From the NCBI RefSeq assembly GCF_004005905.1, contig NZ_SACO01000019.1, positions 1 through 47,226 on the forward strand: DNA of 47,226 nucleotides, written 5' to 3'. Each line of letters starts with the position of its first letter. Position 1 is the first letter of the stretch. The stretch is from Novosphingobium umbonatum (GTDB lineage: Bacteria > Pseudomonadota > Alphaproteobacteria > Sphingomonadales > Sphingomonadaceae). Below, one piece after another: positions 9,141 through 17,390 of the stretch. The translations under genes were made by a program, and so were the position numbers. The notes under the pieces were generated by a model, which was not told the DNA's origin, did not search any database, and was given only the letters and a program-made list of their open reading frames with translations.

Positions 9141-10415
9141 ATGCCACCCCCCACCAACGATCCCCAGTCCAGTAGCGGGCTATCCAGCCAAAAGGCGTGG
9201 TCCATTCTCTGGCTGCTCGCGCTGGGGGTATTGATCGCCTATGTCGACCGTACCAGCATTTCTTCTGCTTTGGCCGACAGGGGTTTTGCCGCAAGTTTCA
9301 AGCTGGATAATATGGACCGCGGCTGGCTCAACTCGGCCTTTTTCTGGACCTATGGGCTGGTGCAAATGCCCGCAGGCTATGTGGTGGACCGCTATGGCGT
9401 GAAAGTGCCCTACACGGTCTGTTTCGTGCTTTGGTGCGGTGCTACGGCCGCCACTGGCCTGACATCTGCTTTCAGCGGATTGTTGATCATGCGCCTGTTG
9501 ATCGGCGCGACAGAGGCGATTGTCATGCCGGCCAGCTATCGCTGGATCCGCAACAATTTCAAGGAGGGGCAAAGCGGCACGGCGGTGGGCATTTTCGCCA
9601 TGGGCAACAAATTCGGCCCCGCCCTGGGCGCGCCTGTCGCGGCATGGTTGATCGTCCAGTATAATTGGCAAACCATGTTCCTGTTGACCGGTGCGATCGG
9701 ACTGGTTTGGCTGGTGCCGTGGATGGTGATGGTGCGCAACGATTGGCCCAGTGCAGAGGAAATGGTCGTCGCCAAACGTACCGCCGGGTCGATCAGCATG
9801 GGCGCCATCATGAAAAGTCCGGTGGTGTGGGGAGCGCTGATCACCAATTTCTGCTATGGCTATTTCACCTTTTTCTGCATGACATGGATGCCGTCCTATC
9901 TGGTGGAAAAGCGGGGACTTTCGCTGTCCAAATCGGGCCTCTACACCTTTTTCAGCTTTGCTGGCATCGCCCTTGTCGCGCTGGTGGCCGGTTGGGTGGC
10001 CGACCGGATGATTGCCAAAGGCAAAGACGCCGTTCTGGTGCGCAAGCTGTTTGTAATGGCCGGTTTCGTCGGCGGCTGCACCGTGCTGCTGGGCGCGTGG
10101 TCGGCCTCTTTGCAATGGGCCTTGTTCTGGAATGTCTTTTCGCTTTCCTGCCTTGGCCTAGCCACGGCCAACAATCTGGCCTTGTGCCGCTTGACGCTGA
10201 TCCCCAAGCCTGCCGTAGGTATGGTGACCGGCATCCAGCAAGTGGCCACCAGTCTGGCGGGGGGCGTATCGGCCAGCCTGTCGGGATGGCTGCTGGACGT
10301 GAGCGGAGGCTATGACCTGCCGATGATGGTCATCTTTGCCTTCCTGGTGGTGGGGGCGGCCAGCACTTGGATCCTGCTTCGGCCGGAATGGGCACCAAAA
10401 ATCATCCAAGTATGA
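9141..10415 (+). CDS. MFS transporter, anion:cation symporter type
   Basis: The 424-residue carrier starts at ATG 9141 with GAGAGGG upstream. Twelve hydrophobic segments are visible. The N-terminal LIAYVDRTSISSAL and the loop AGYVVDRYGVKV match the ACS family of the major facilitator superfamily, whose members bring organic anions such as hexuronates, phthalate or hydroxyphenylacetate across the inner membrane with protons. It is divergent from TonB receptor 1 and shares its regulatory region, so it may carry the product released in the periplasm. A hairpin at 10421 ends its transcript. The substrate cannot be read from the sequence. Confidence 0.9.
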   Translation: MPPPTNDPQSSSGLSSQKAWSILWLLALGVLIAYVDRTSISSALADRGFAASFKLDNMDRGWLNSAFFWTYGLVQMPAGYVVDRYGVKVPYTVCFVLWCGATAATGLTSAFSGLLIMRLLIGATEAIVMPASYRWIRNNFKEGQSGTAVGIFAMGNKFGPALGAPVAAWLIVQYNWQTMFLLTGAIGLVWLVPWMVMVRNDWPSAEEMVVAKRTAGSISMGAIMKSPVVWGALITNFCYGYFTFFCMTWMPSYLVEKRGLSLSKSGLYTFFSFAGIALVALVAGWVADRMIAKGKDAVLVRKLFVMAGFVGGCTVLLGAWSASLQWALFWNVFSLSCLGLATANNLALCRLTLIPKPAVGMVTGIQQVATSLAGGVSASLSGWLLDVSGGYDLPMMVIFAFLVVGAASTWILLRPEWAPKIIQV

Positions 10416-10420
10416 TTATA

Positions 10421-10453
10421 ATGGCCTGTCCGACACTCAAGCGGACAGGCCAT
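10421..10453. terminator. Bidirectional terminator, MFS carrier / hydrolase
   Basis: ATGGCCTGTCCG (10421-10432) pairs perfectly with CGGACAGGCCAT (10442-10453) around a nine-base loop, followed by a T-rich tract on the plus strand. It lies six bases after the MFS stop codon and faces the end of the convergent hydrolase gene. Confidence 0.85.
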
Positions 10454-10459
10454 TTCCTT

Positions 10460-11407
10460 TTACAGCTTGCCCAATTCCACCTTGAGCCGCGCCAGAGTGG
10501 CCTTCACTGCCGCAATATTGGCAGGGTTTGGATCAGCCGGATCCTCGCCCACCCGCAGATAGGCATGATCGGCACCCTCCAGCATGATGGCTTCAAACCG
10601 GTTGCCCGCCTTGCGCATCGCCTCTTGCGTGGCAGGCAAAGCCTTGATCACGCGCGTATCCTGCGTGGGGTAAAAGCCGAAGACGGGCACTTTGATCGGG
10701 CCGACCGGCAAAATGCCCGGCTCGGGCGTGCTGTGGAAACGGGCCTGACGCGTGGTGGGCGGGCCGACGTCATAGAACACAAAGACGCCCTTCAATTCCG
10801 GTTTGGCACTTGGCCCCAACACATAGCGGAACGCCGCCCCGCCACTCCAACTGAGGCCGACAATGGCGAATTTGCCATTGGATTGCGGCAATTTCAGCCC
10901 ATAGTCCGCCCAGGCATTGATATCGGCATCCACCTCTGCATCCTCCAGCGAGGTGGAGGTTTCCCCCGCCTTGCTGCCCATGGAACTGGTGCCGCCGCCA
11001 TTGGGGCCATAGCCCGACAGGTAATCCGGCGCGATAGTGACATAACCCATCTGCGCAATTTCCACCGCAGTGTTGAGCGTTGAATCTGTCAGGCCGAACA
11101 CCTCATGCCCGACCAGCACCACCGGCGCTTTGCGTTGGCCCTCGGGATAGGTCACCATGGCCTTCAGGCTGCGGTTGCCGCGCTGGATTGTCACCCATTC
11201 CTTGCGCAAGGGGGACAGGGCAATCTTGCGCGTGGCCCAAGCCTGATTGCGCTGTTGCTGTTCGTAGGTCTGCGGCCCGCGCATGGGGGCGGGGACGGCG
11301 CCGGGATCCGTTTGGGCTGTGGCGATCGGGGCACAGGCAATCGTGCCCAACCCGGCGGTGAGAACAGCCAGAGTCGTCCAGCCTGGATGGCGGTATCGTA
11401 TGTTCAT
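10460..11407 (-). CDS. Exported dienelactone-hydrolase-like protein, serine form
   Basis: The product has 315 residues from ATG 11407, preceded by GGAGAGG; the frame continues nine codons upstream without a better site. A signal peptide covers about residues 1-31 (PIATA-QTD). The alpha/beta-hydrolase domain resembles dienelactone hydrolase: VLVGHEVFGL (the conserved Glu loop), nucleophile S186 in GLSWSGG, an acidic residue in FYPTQDTR, and histidine in GADHAYLR. True dienelactone hydrolases use cysteine at that place; serine is found in many relatives. Dienelactone hydrolases are normally cytoplasmic, so export is unusual and fits lactone or ester hydrolysis in the periplasm. It is divergent from a paralogue (11654-12613) with the same layout but no nucleophile, so the two may form a heteromer. 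That last point is inference. Confidence 0.85.
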   Translation of the reverse strand: MNIRYRHPGWTTLAVLTAGLGTIACAPIATAQTDPGAVPAPMRGPQTYEQQQRNQAWATRKIALSPLRKEWVTIQRGNRSLKAMVTYPEGQRKAPVVLVGHEVFGLTDSTLNTAVEIAQMGYVTIAPDYLSGYGPNGGGTSSMGSKAGETSTSLEDAEVDADINAWADYGLKLPQSNGKFAIVGLSWSGGAAFRYVLGPSAKPELKGVFVFYDVGPPTTRQARFHSTPEPGILPVGPIKVPVFGFYPTQDTRVIKALPATQEAMRKAGNRFEAIMLEGADHAYLRVGEDPADPNPANIAAVKATLARLKVELGKL

Positions 11408-11653
11408 TTTGCCTCTCCGGAAACAGAAATTCACCCGATGCCCCTTGCGGAAACCCCTGCCATTGGGGTTCCATTAGGGTGATGAGGCCTATGCTTTACC
11501 TGAGACCAATGATTGTCAATAATATGTTTGACGTTATTGTTATAAAAAGCAATGCCGTCGCGTCAGCGCGCTGACCATTCCCAAAAACAGAGAGAGCCGC
11601 CGCCGCGTTCCAAATTCGCGTGCCAGCGGGCTCTCCACAAACGGAGCCTGATC
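11408..11653. promoter_or_regulatory. Divergent promoter region of the twin hydrolases
   Basis: The 246 bp region contains ATTGT-CA-ATAAT at 11512-11523, one mismatch from ATTGT-NN-ACAAT. It overlaps the wider inverted repeat CAATAA-(11)-TTATTG. On the minus strand TTGACA lies inside this site, with AAGCAT 17 bases on, a possible promoter of the serine-type hydrolase gene. No clear plus-strand promoter was identified. Confidence 0.45.
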
Positions 11654-12613
11654 ATGCCCTTACCCAAGCTTTTGCTGCCTACACTCGCCATGGCGACACT
11701 GGCACCGCTGCTGCTCGCGCCCGCCGCGTCGGCACAAAATGCAACGGGGCAAAATAATACAGCGATGCCCAGCGCCGCCGAACAGGCCGCGGCAAAGGAA
11801 AAGATCCTACGCGAGATCATCGCCTTTGAAGAGCAATTGGGGCCGGACACCTGGCGTCAGGAGCGCTTCAAGCTGACACCGCGCAAACACGAGATGGTCC
11901 ATATCAACGCCAATGGTCGGCGGCTGAATGCCTTTGTCATCTATCCCGAAAAAGCTACGCCCCCCTCACCCGCCAAGGTTCCGGTGGTCATGCTGTTGCC
12001 AGAGGATCAGGGGCTCAACATCTGGGCCCGCGATATGGCCGATCAAGTGGCAGCCATGGGGGTGATCGTGGTGGTGCCGGACATTATCTCGGGCCAAGGC
12101 CCCAATGGCGGCGGGCGCGATTCCATCACCAATCTGCGCGATGTGTTCCTCACCCATTTCGGCATGGCGGGCAAGGATACGCAAATGAGCGCCGATCTCA
12201 ACGTCTGGGCCGACTACGCCAAGGCTTTGCCGCAGGCCAATGGCAAGCTGGCCGTGTTGGGCTTTGCCTGGGGCGCAGGACGCGGCATGTATTTTGCGCT
12301 GCAACGCCATGACCTGTCCGCTGTCTACGCCTTTTACGACGCAGCCCCCCCGCCCGAGATGCTGGGCACCATTACTGCACCGCTTTATGGCTTTTACGCC
12401 CAGAATGACGCCCGCCCAACCCGCTCGCTGCCTGCCACCATTGCGGCGATGAAGGCCTTGGGCAAAACCTATGAACCGGTGATCTATCCCAATTCCGACC
12501 ACATGTTCATGCGATTGGGCGAGGAACCGCGCGAGAAGAACCCCGGCAATGCCATCGCCCGCGCCGCGGCCTTGCTGCGCCTGCGCGAATTGCTGGGCCG
12601 GTTAATCGACTGA
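11654..12613 (+). CDS. Exported dienelactone-hydrolase-like protein lacking the nucleophile
   Basis: The product has 319 residues from ATG 11654, with GGAG seven bases upstream. A signal peptide covers residues 1-27 (ASA-QNA). It aligns along its length with the divergent serine-type paralogue: SGQGPNGGG against SGYGPNGGG, LNVWADYAKALPQANGKLA against INAWADYGLKLPQSNGKF, and the same acid (D252) and histidine (H283). At the nucleophile elbow, however, it reads GFAWGAG, with alanine A205 where serine or cysteine should be; the codon is GCC. Without a nucleophile, classical hydrolase chemistry is not expected. It may be a partner subunit, a binding protein, or use another mechanism. The reading frame is otherwise clean, so this is not simple decay. 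A strong terminator follows. Confidence 0.85.
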   Translation: MPLPKLLLPTLAMATLAPLLLAPAASAQNATGQNNTAMPSAAEQAAAKEKILREIIAFEEQLGPDTWRQERFKLTPRKHEMVHINANGRRLNAFVIYPEKATPPSPAKVPVVMLLPEDQGLNIWARDMADQVAAMGVIVVVPDIISGQGPNGGGRDSITNLRDVFLTHFGMAGKDTQMSADLNVWADYAKALPQANGKLAVLGFAWGAGRGMYFALQRHDLSAVYAFYDAAPPPEMLGTITAPLYGFYAQNDARPTRSLPATIAAMKALGKTYEPVIYPNSDHMFMRLGEEPREKNPGNAIARAAALLRLRELLGRLID

Positions 12614-12633
12614 ACACGATCATCGCAGCCCAT

Positions 12634-12672
12634 AAAAAAAGCCCGCCTGTCGCGCGACAGGCGGGCTTTTTT
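12634..12672. terminator. Bidirectional rho-independent terminator
   Basis: GCCCGCCTGTCG (12641-12652) pairs with CGACAGGCGGGC (12655-12666), with seven A residues on the left and six T residues on the right. It serves the convergent nucleophile-less hydrolase gene and TonB receptor 2. Confidence 0.92.
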
Positions 12673-12687
12673 ATTAGATCAAGCGCA

Positions 12688-15579
12688 TCAGAATTTGTTG
12701 CGCAGACCAAAAGTGAAATAGCGGCCAACCGGATCATCGGCCACGGTAAACCCACCGATACGACCCGCCGGATTGCTGCCCGAAATATAGGCGGGCGCGG
12801 CGTCAAACAGGTTCTGCACGTTAAAGAACAGTTCCGGATTGCCCAGCGCAGGCTTGTTCATCGTATAGGACAGGTTGACCGAGGTAACGCTGCCTGCCTT
12901 CACATGATCCATGCCGTTGTAATAGACATTGGCCGGATTGGCATCGATATGCATCGGGCTGCGCCAGCGGTTCTGGACATCCACGCGGAAGGCATCGCTG
13001 ACCTTGTAGCTCATCGTGCTGGTGATGCGCAGCTTGGGCGCGGGGCCCATGCCCACAGGTCCGGTGGTGACACCGCCCTGATCGGTGGTCTGCACACCGG
13101 CCTGCTCATAATAGATATGCGGCTGATAGGTCCCCATCACCCGCAAGGTCACCGGACGGCCAACCAAGCGCGTGGTATAGTTGACTTCACCATCCAGACC
13201 AAAGGTACGGATCGAACCGATGTTGAAAGGCTGCACGCTCCAGCGGGTCACCACATTGGCGGCGCTGGTATCGGTATAATTGCCCAGCGCGCGGGTTTGC
13301 AGCGAACAGAAAGGCGATGTGCCCCCGCTGGCATAGCAGGCCTGTTGATAGATCTGCGAAAAGCCGGGCGAAAGGATCACGGCATTGCTGATCTTGATCT
13401 GGTAATAATCCAGCGACAGGCTCAAGCCGCGCGCAAAGGAAGGCCGCCATACGCCGCCCACGGTCAAAGTATGTCCGACTTCTGCCGTCAGATTGGGATT
13501 GCCCTTGGTATCCTGCGCCACGGCGTAGGAAGGCTGGCCAGCGATCAGATAATCGGTCTGGGCATTGGTGACGGTGGATGTCGGGGCAAACAGATCATTG
13601 AGCGTAGGCGCACGAATATCGCGGCTGAGCGTGCCGCGCAGGCGGAAGTCATTGTCCACTTCCCACACACCGCCCAATTTCCAGGTCCAATACTGGCCCG
13701 ACGTCTTGTAACTGGTGTAACGCGCCGCACCCGACAGCGACAGCGATTTGGCAAAAGGCTGATCCGTCAGCAGCGGGACTTCGGTTTCTGCCGAAACTTC
13801 CCATACGCGGTTGCTCACCGTCGGACTGGAGGCAAAGCTGTTGCGCCACAGGCCCTGACGCCCCTGAACACAATTGAGCAAACCCGCGCAATTGGCCAGA
13901 TCGTTCGATTCCATATAGCTATGGGAATTGAAGCGGTCCTGACGCCACTCCACCGACAGGGCGCCCGAAATCGGTCCGGCCCAGCCCTCGACCAAAGGCC
14001 CATGAATATCGGCCGACAGGTCATCCAGATAGGTGTTCTGCGTGTAGGTGGAATTGGTCAGGAAATAGCCCATGGCCGATGCATCGCTGGCCGAGGGGCC
14101 AAACGGGTTCCATGGACGGCAGGAAGCATCGTCATTGCTGGCAATCGCATCGGCATTGATACCACAAACGATATTGCCCCCGACATTCACCGCGTCGAGC
14201 GAAGCGCGCAGCTTCTGCTCGTTCACATTGTTGCGGGCCAACAGATAAAGATGGGTCTGCCCATGGGTGTAATTCACGTTCCACTTGAACTTGCCCAAGG
14301 CACCATCAAGACCGGTGTTGATGGAGATCTGGGTGGAGTCGGTATTCTGGTCCAGCGGCACGCCCTGAACGATGCGGCTGAAATTGAAGGTCGAACCTGC
14401 CGCAGCCAAAGCACTGGCATAAGCGCCGCCAGCCATTTGCGCGATATAGGCGTTGGACGAGCGGATCGTCAGATTGTTGAGCGTCAGATCAATATCCAGC
14501 GCGCGGTTTTTCTTCAGATTGGCAGCGCCGGTGATGTAGAATTTCAGGCTGTCGCTAACATCAAAATCAAAGCGGCCAAAGAACTGGTGAGAGCGCAAGG
14601 ATGCCTTGAGCGATGTGTCATAATAGCCGCCTGCGCCGCCCACTTGAAGACTTGCATCGGCAACGCCGGTCACCGGGCTGATCACCGAAGAGCCATTGAC
14701 GAAGGGGCTCAACACGCCATTGGCCGAGAAGTACATCCCATTAAGCGCGCTGCTGGTGCCAGAAATGCGTCCGCCGAATGGCAAGTTGGGCGAATTGACG
14801 CCATAGGTCACATAGAACGGGTTGGCCGCCGTCCCCGCGCCCGAGGTGGTCAAACGCTGGAACCACGGACGCGAGGACCGGCTCATCACGCCTTTGTCGT
14901 CGCGGAATTCATAGCTGGCTTCAAAATGGCCGCGACCATCGAACAGCTTGGTGCCATAGGCCATGCCCGCCGAAACCTGCTGACCATCGCCATAGCGCGA
15001 GATGCCATATTGCAGATTGGTCTTGAGGCCATTGAAGTTCTTTTTGGTGATGAAATTCACCACGCCCGAAATGGCATCCGAGCCGTAAACCGCCGATGCA
15101 CCACCCGTCACCGTTTCGACGCGGTCGAGCAGCATCTGGGGCACCATGTCGATATCCACCACATTGGTGGTCGAGGTCGGCGGCACGCGATGGCCATCCA
15201 TCAGCACCAGATTGCGCTGTGCCCCCAAATTGCGCAGGTTCACCTGATTGGCAGCGCCATTGCCTGCACCTGAACCGCCAAACGAGGTCGGGCTGGACAG
15301 GGTTGAGCGAGACCCGGCCAGAACCGGCACCGATTGCAGCGTATCGGCCAGCGTCGAAGGACGCACATTGAGGAGATTTTCGGTGGTGACCACAGTCAAT
15401 GGCACAGGGCTGGAATTGCCCGTGGCAATGCGCGATCCGGTCACGATGATCTCTGCCGGCTTCGCAGGATTGCCGGCATCGCCGCCCTCAGGCGCTGACG
15501 ATTGCGCCAAGGCCGCAGCAGGCAAGGCCAGTAAGCTGACACTCGCCAGCATATATCTTGTCACCATCAGGCTATTCAA
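12688..15579 (-). CDS. TonB-dependent outer-membrane receptor 2
   Basis: The start is TTG 15579, five bases after a perfect AGGAGG; the next in-frame ATG (codon 5) is too far from it. The product has 963 residues with a signal peptide (AAALAQS) and then AEIIVTGSRIATG. The plug shows LNLRNLGAQRNLVLMDGHRVPP and VETVTGGASAVYGSDAISG. The barrel ends FGLRNKF with the terminal aromatic residue. It shares DGHRVPPT with receptor 3, and NDDASCRPWNPFGPS and SPFCSLQTRALG with receptor 1, so the three are paralogues of one subfamily. The gene stands alone between a strong terminator and a long upstream region with an inverted repeat at 15800. It probably imports a substrate related to those of the other two. 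Confidence 0.93.
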   Translation of the reverse strand: MNSLMVTRYMLASVSLLALPAAALAQSSAPEGGDAGNPAKPAEIIVTGSRIATGNSSPVPLTVVTTENLLNVRPSTLADTLQSVPVLAGSRSTLSSPTSFGGSGAGNGAANQVNLRNLGAQRNLVLMDGHRVPPTSTTNVVDIDMVPQMLLDRVETVTGGASAVYGSDAISGVVNFITKKNFNGLKTNLQYGISRYGDGQQVSAGMAYGTKLFDGRGHFEASYEFRDDKGVMSRSSRPWFQRLTTSGAGTAANPFYVTYGVNSPNLPFGGRISGTSSALNGMYFSANGVLSPFVNGSSVISPVTGVADASLQVGGAGGYYDTSLKASLRSHQFFGRFDFDVSDSLKFYITGAANLKKNRALDIDLTLNNLTIRSSNAYIAQMAGGAYASALAAAGSTFNFSRIVQGVPLDQNTDSTQISINTGLDGALGKFKWNVNYTHGQTHLYLLARNNVNEQKLRASLDAVNVGGNIVCGINADAIASNDDASCRPWNPFGPSASDASAMGYFLTNSTYTQNTYLDDLSADIHGPLVEGWAGPISGALSVEWRQDRFNSHSYMESNDLANCAGLLNCVQGRQGLWRNSFASSPTVSNRVWEVSAETEVPLLTDQPFAKSLSLSGAARYTSYKTSGQYWTWKLGGVWEVDNDFRLRGTLSRDIRAPTLNDLFAPTSTVTNAQTDYLIAGQPSYAVAQDTKGNPNLTAEVGHTLTVGGVWRPSFARGLSLSLDYYQIKISNAVILSPGFSQIYQQACYASGGTSPFCSLQTRALGNYTDTSAANVVTRWSVQPFNIGSIRTFGLDGEVNYTTRLVGRPVTLRVMGTYQPHIYYEQAGVQTTDQGGVTTGPVGMGPAPKLRITSTMSYKVSDAFRVDVQNRWRSPMHIDANPANVYYNGMDHVKAGSVTSVNLSYTMNKPALGNPELFFNVQNLFDAAPAYISGSNPAGRIGGFTVADDPVGRYFTFGLRNKF

Positions 15580-16296
15580 TTCGACCTCCTGTTACCCAAA
15601 CATGCCATCCGTTGGCCGATGCAGGCGGCAGGGACTGGGGCTTGGGGAGGTTCGCGAAACGCCTCTATAAAGGCGAATGCGGCGTCGAATGGCCTTATCA
15701 TCTCGCCTCTGGCCCATCTCACCTCTGGCAAGATGGTTTCCCGCCTGCCCTCACCCATTTCCTGAACTGCCTGTTTGCTAAGGCCAACCGGATTTTGCAA
15801 ACAATATTGATTCTCATATTGTTACCCATTTGATAGAGCCGCCGTGCAAAGCCCGCAATTATAAAGCTGACGCGGCCATGCAAGCATGCTGAATCTTGCC
15901 GAGGCGGGGGATAAGCTTCTCAATTTTTGATGGGAAAGGTGGACGCTATCCGATCAGGATAGCGCGCAATTTCGGCATTCCACGCATTCCATTTCTGTCA
16001 TGCCTGCTGCAAACAGGGTGGCAAAAGTGCAACACATCCCACCTGACTTTGGATCAGGCGGGCACCACTAGATGGGAAAGTTAACGCGCTCTATGCGCCC
16101 GTGCTGCGTGCCAACGATGCTCGCTGACAGCCGATGTGCCCGTCCTGATGGATGGCGACAGCAGCAGCATTCGGCGCAACCGAAGTCCAAGGCACGCCAG
16201 GCCGAGCCTGCCACCGCAAGCTGCTTGGAGTAATTTCGATCAAACTTACGCCTTTGGGGAGCCGATCCCGTCAGACCCCCCCAAAGCGCCCTCCCA
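15580..16296. other. Long intergenic region, about 700 bp
   Basis: The first part holds the ribosome binding site of TonB receptor 2 and, at 15800-15823, an 8 bp perfect inverted repeat. Beyond 15834 I find no gene-like frame; several short open frames lack ribosome binding sites. A small inverted repeat CTATCC-gatca-GGATAG occurs near 15947. The region lies downstream of the metallo-beta-lactamase-fold gene, for which no clear terminator was seen. Confidence 0.45.
15800..15823. promoter_or_regulatory. Inverted repeat upstream of TonB receptor 2
   Basis: AACAATAT (15800-15807) and ATATTGTT (15816-15823) form a perfect 8 bp inverted repeat with an 8 bp spacer, about 220 bases before the receptor start. 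The repeat centre-to-centre distance is 16 bases. The arm contains ATTGTT, as in the other putative operators, but the spacing differs, so another regulator or another binding mode is possible. Confidence 0.45.
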
Positions 16297-17370
16297 TCAC
16301 TTCATCTGCTCACCATAGGCCAAAGCGCATTGGTTGAGCGTGGTGAAATAGCGCTGCACACCGCCCACGCCCGCCACCAAAGCATTGGGCTCGCCAGCCT
16401 TACGTCTGGTGATGGCGATACTTTTGGCCACTACCAGATCATTTTCAGGATGGTTGGACAGGATGACATTTGCCCCCGCCTTGCGCGCCAGATCGGCAAA
16501 ATGCCCCATGGTCGCCGCATATTGCGCAAAACGCAGCGGAGAATGAGGGAAATTGAAACCGGTGCCACCCAACAAGGCAACCTTATGCGGCTTTCCATGG
16601 TCGCTCACCGAAAAGATCAGCGATACGGTGCCCTGTGTATGACCGGGGGTAAAATGCATGGTCACGCTCTGCTGGCCCAGCTTCAGCACCTGCCCATCGG
16701 TAATCACCTTGTCACGCGGCGGAGCCGGATCGAAATAGGGCTTGTCCAGCGTGGTAGGCGAGAGTGTCCAATCCAGATCGCTCATCCAGACCGAGGGGTG
16801 ATAGGTCTTTTGCAGCCAAGCCGCGCCGCCGTAATGGTCGCCATGGCCATGGGTGATGATCACATGTTTGATCCGCGCCGGATCCAGCCCCAATTGGCGA
16901 AGGCCTCCGGCGATCACATCCTCGGCCTCTTTGCCATTGTTGAGCGTGTCGATCAGGATGATCCCATCGCTGGTGTCGATCGCATAGGCCGAGACATTCG
17001 GCGCGCCCAGATAATAGAGATTATCGAACAATTTGGCAGGACGCGGCTTTTCACCCTCTTGCAGCGGCCCCTGACGCAGCACCTTGGCGCTGGGTAACGC
17101 CCAGCGCAAAGCCTCTGGCCGTGCCTGATTGCACAGCAGGAGCAAGCCAGGGAAATCATTCCCGGCCGCTTTTCTGGCGGCGGCAAAATGGGGCTCGGCG
17201 CCCGCCTTGATGCTGGTCCCCTGATCCACTTGGCGGAACTGGCCGCTGGCGGCCTGCTGCTCGGTCAATGGACCATTGGCGACGGGCTTGGGTGCGGCTT
17301 GCTGCGCCAGAGCGTTTGCCCCCAGCGCCAAGGCGGAGGTGACAGAAAGGCAGGCCAAGACAAAACGCAT
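16297..17370 (-). CDS. Exported metallo-beta-lactamase-fold hydrolase
   Basis: The product has 357 residues from ATG 17370, with CAGGAG before it; a longer open frame upstream lacks a ribosome site and a signal peptide. Residues 1-23 are a signal peptide (ALA-QQA). After about 90 residues the metallo-beta-lactamase fold begins: NVSAYAIDTSDGIILIDTL, zinc motif H174-G-H176-G-D178-H179, then PGHTQGT and SNHPEND. The order and the exported state resemble class B3-like enzymes, which include beta-lactamases as well as lactone and other ester hydrolases. An antibiotic role is possible, but the gene is last in an operon with TonB receptor 3, an isochorismatase-like gene and a propeller lactonase. 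Periplasmic hydrolysis of a catabolic lactone is therefore the better guess. Its start is 20 bases after the lactonase stop. Confidence 0.85.
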   Translation of the reverse strand: MRFVLACLSVTSALALGANALAQQAAPKPVANGPLTEQQAASGQFRQVDQGTSIKAGAEPHFAAARKAAGNDFPGLLLLCNQARPEALRWALPSAKVLRQGPLQEGEKPRPAKLFDNLYYLGAPNVSAYAIDTSDGIILIDTLNNGKEAEDVIAGGLRQLGLDPARIKHVIITHGHGDHYGGAAWLQKTYHPSVWMSDLDWTLSPTTLDKPYFDPAPPRDKVITDGQVLKLGQQSVTMHFTPGHTQGTVSLIFSVSDHGKPHKVALLGGTGFNFPHSPLRFAQYAATMGHFADLARKAGANVILSNHPENDLVVAKSIAITRRKAGEPNALVAGVGGVQRYFTTLNQCALAYGEQMK

Positions 17371-17390
17371 GGAGGTCTCCTGAAAGGAAG

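Noticed and set aside
16297..17370. Calling the metallo-beta-lactamase-fold gene an antibiotic resistance gene
   Set aside because: The fold and export fit class B3-like enzymes, but operon context with a receptor and a lactonase favours catabolism; no residue seen here decides it.
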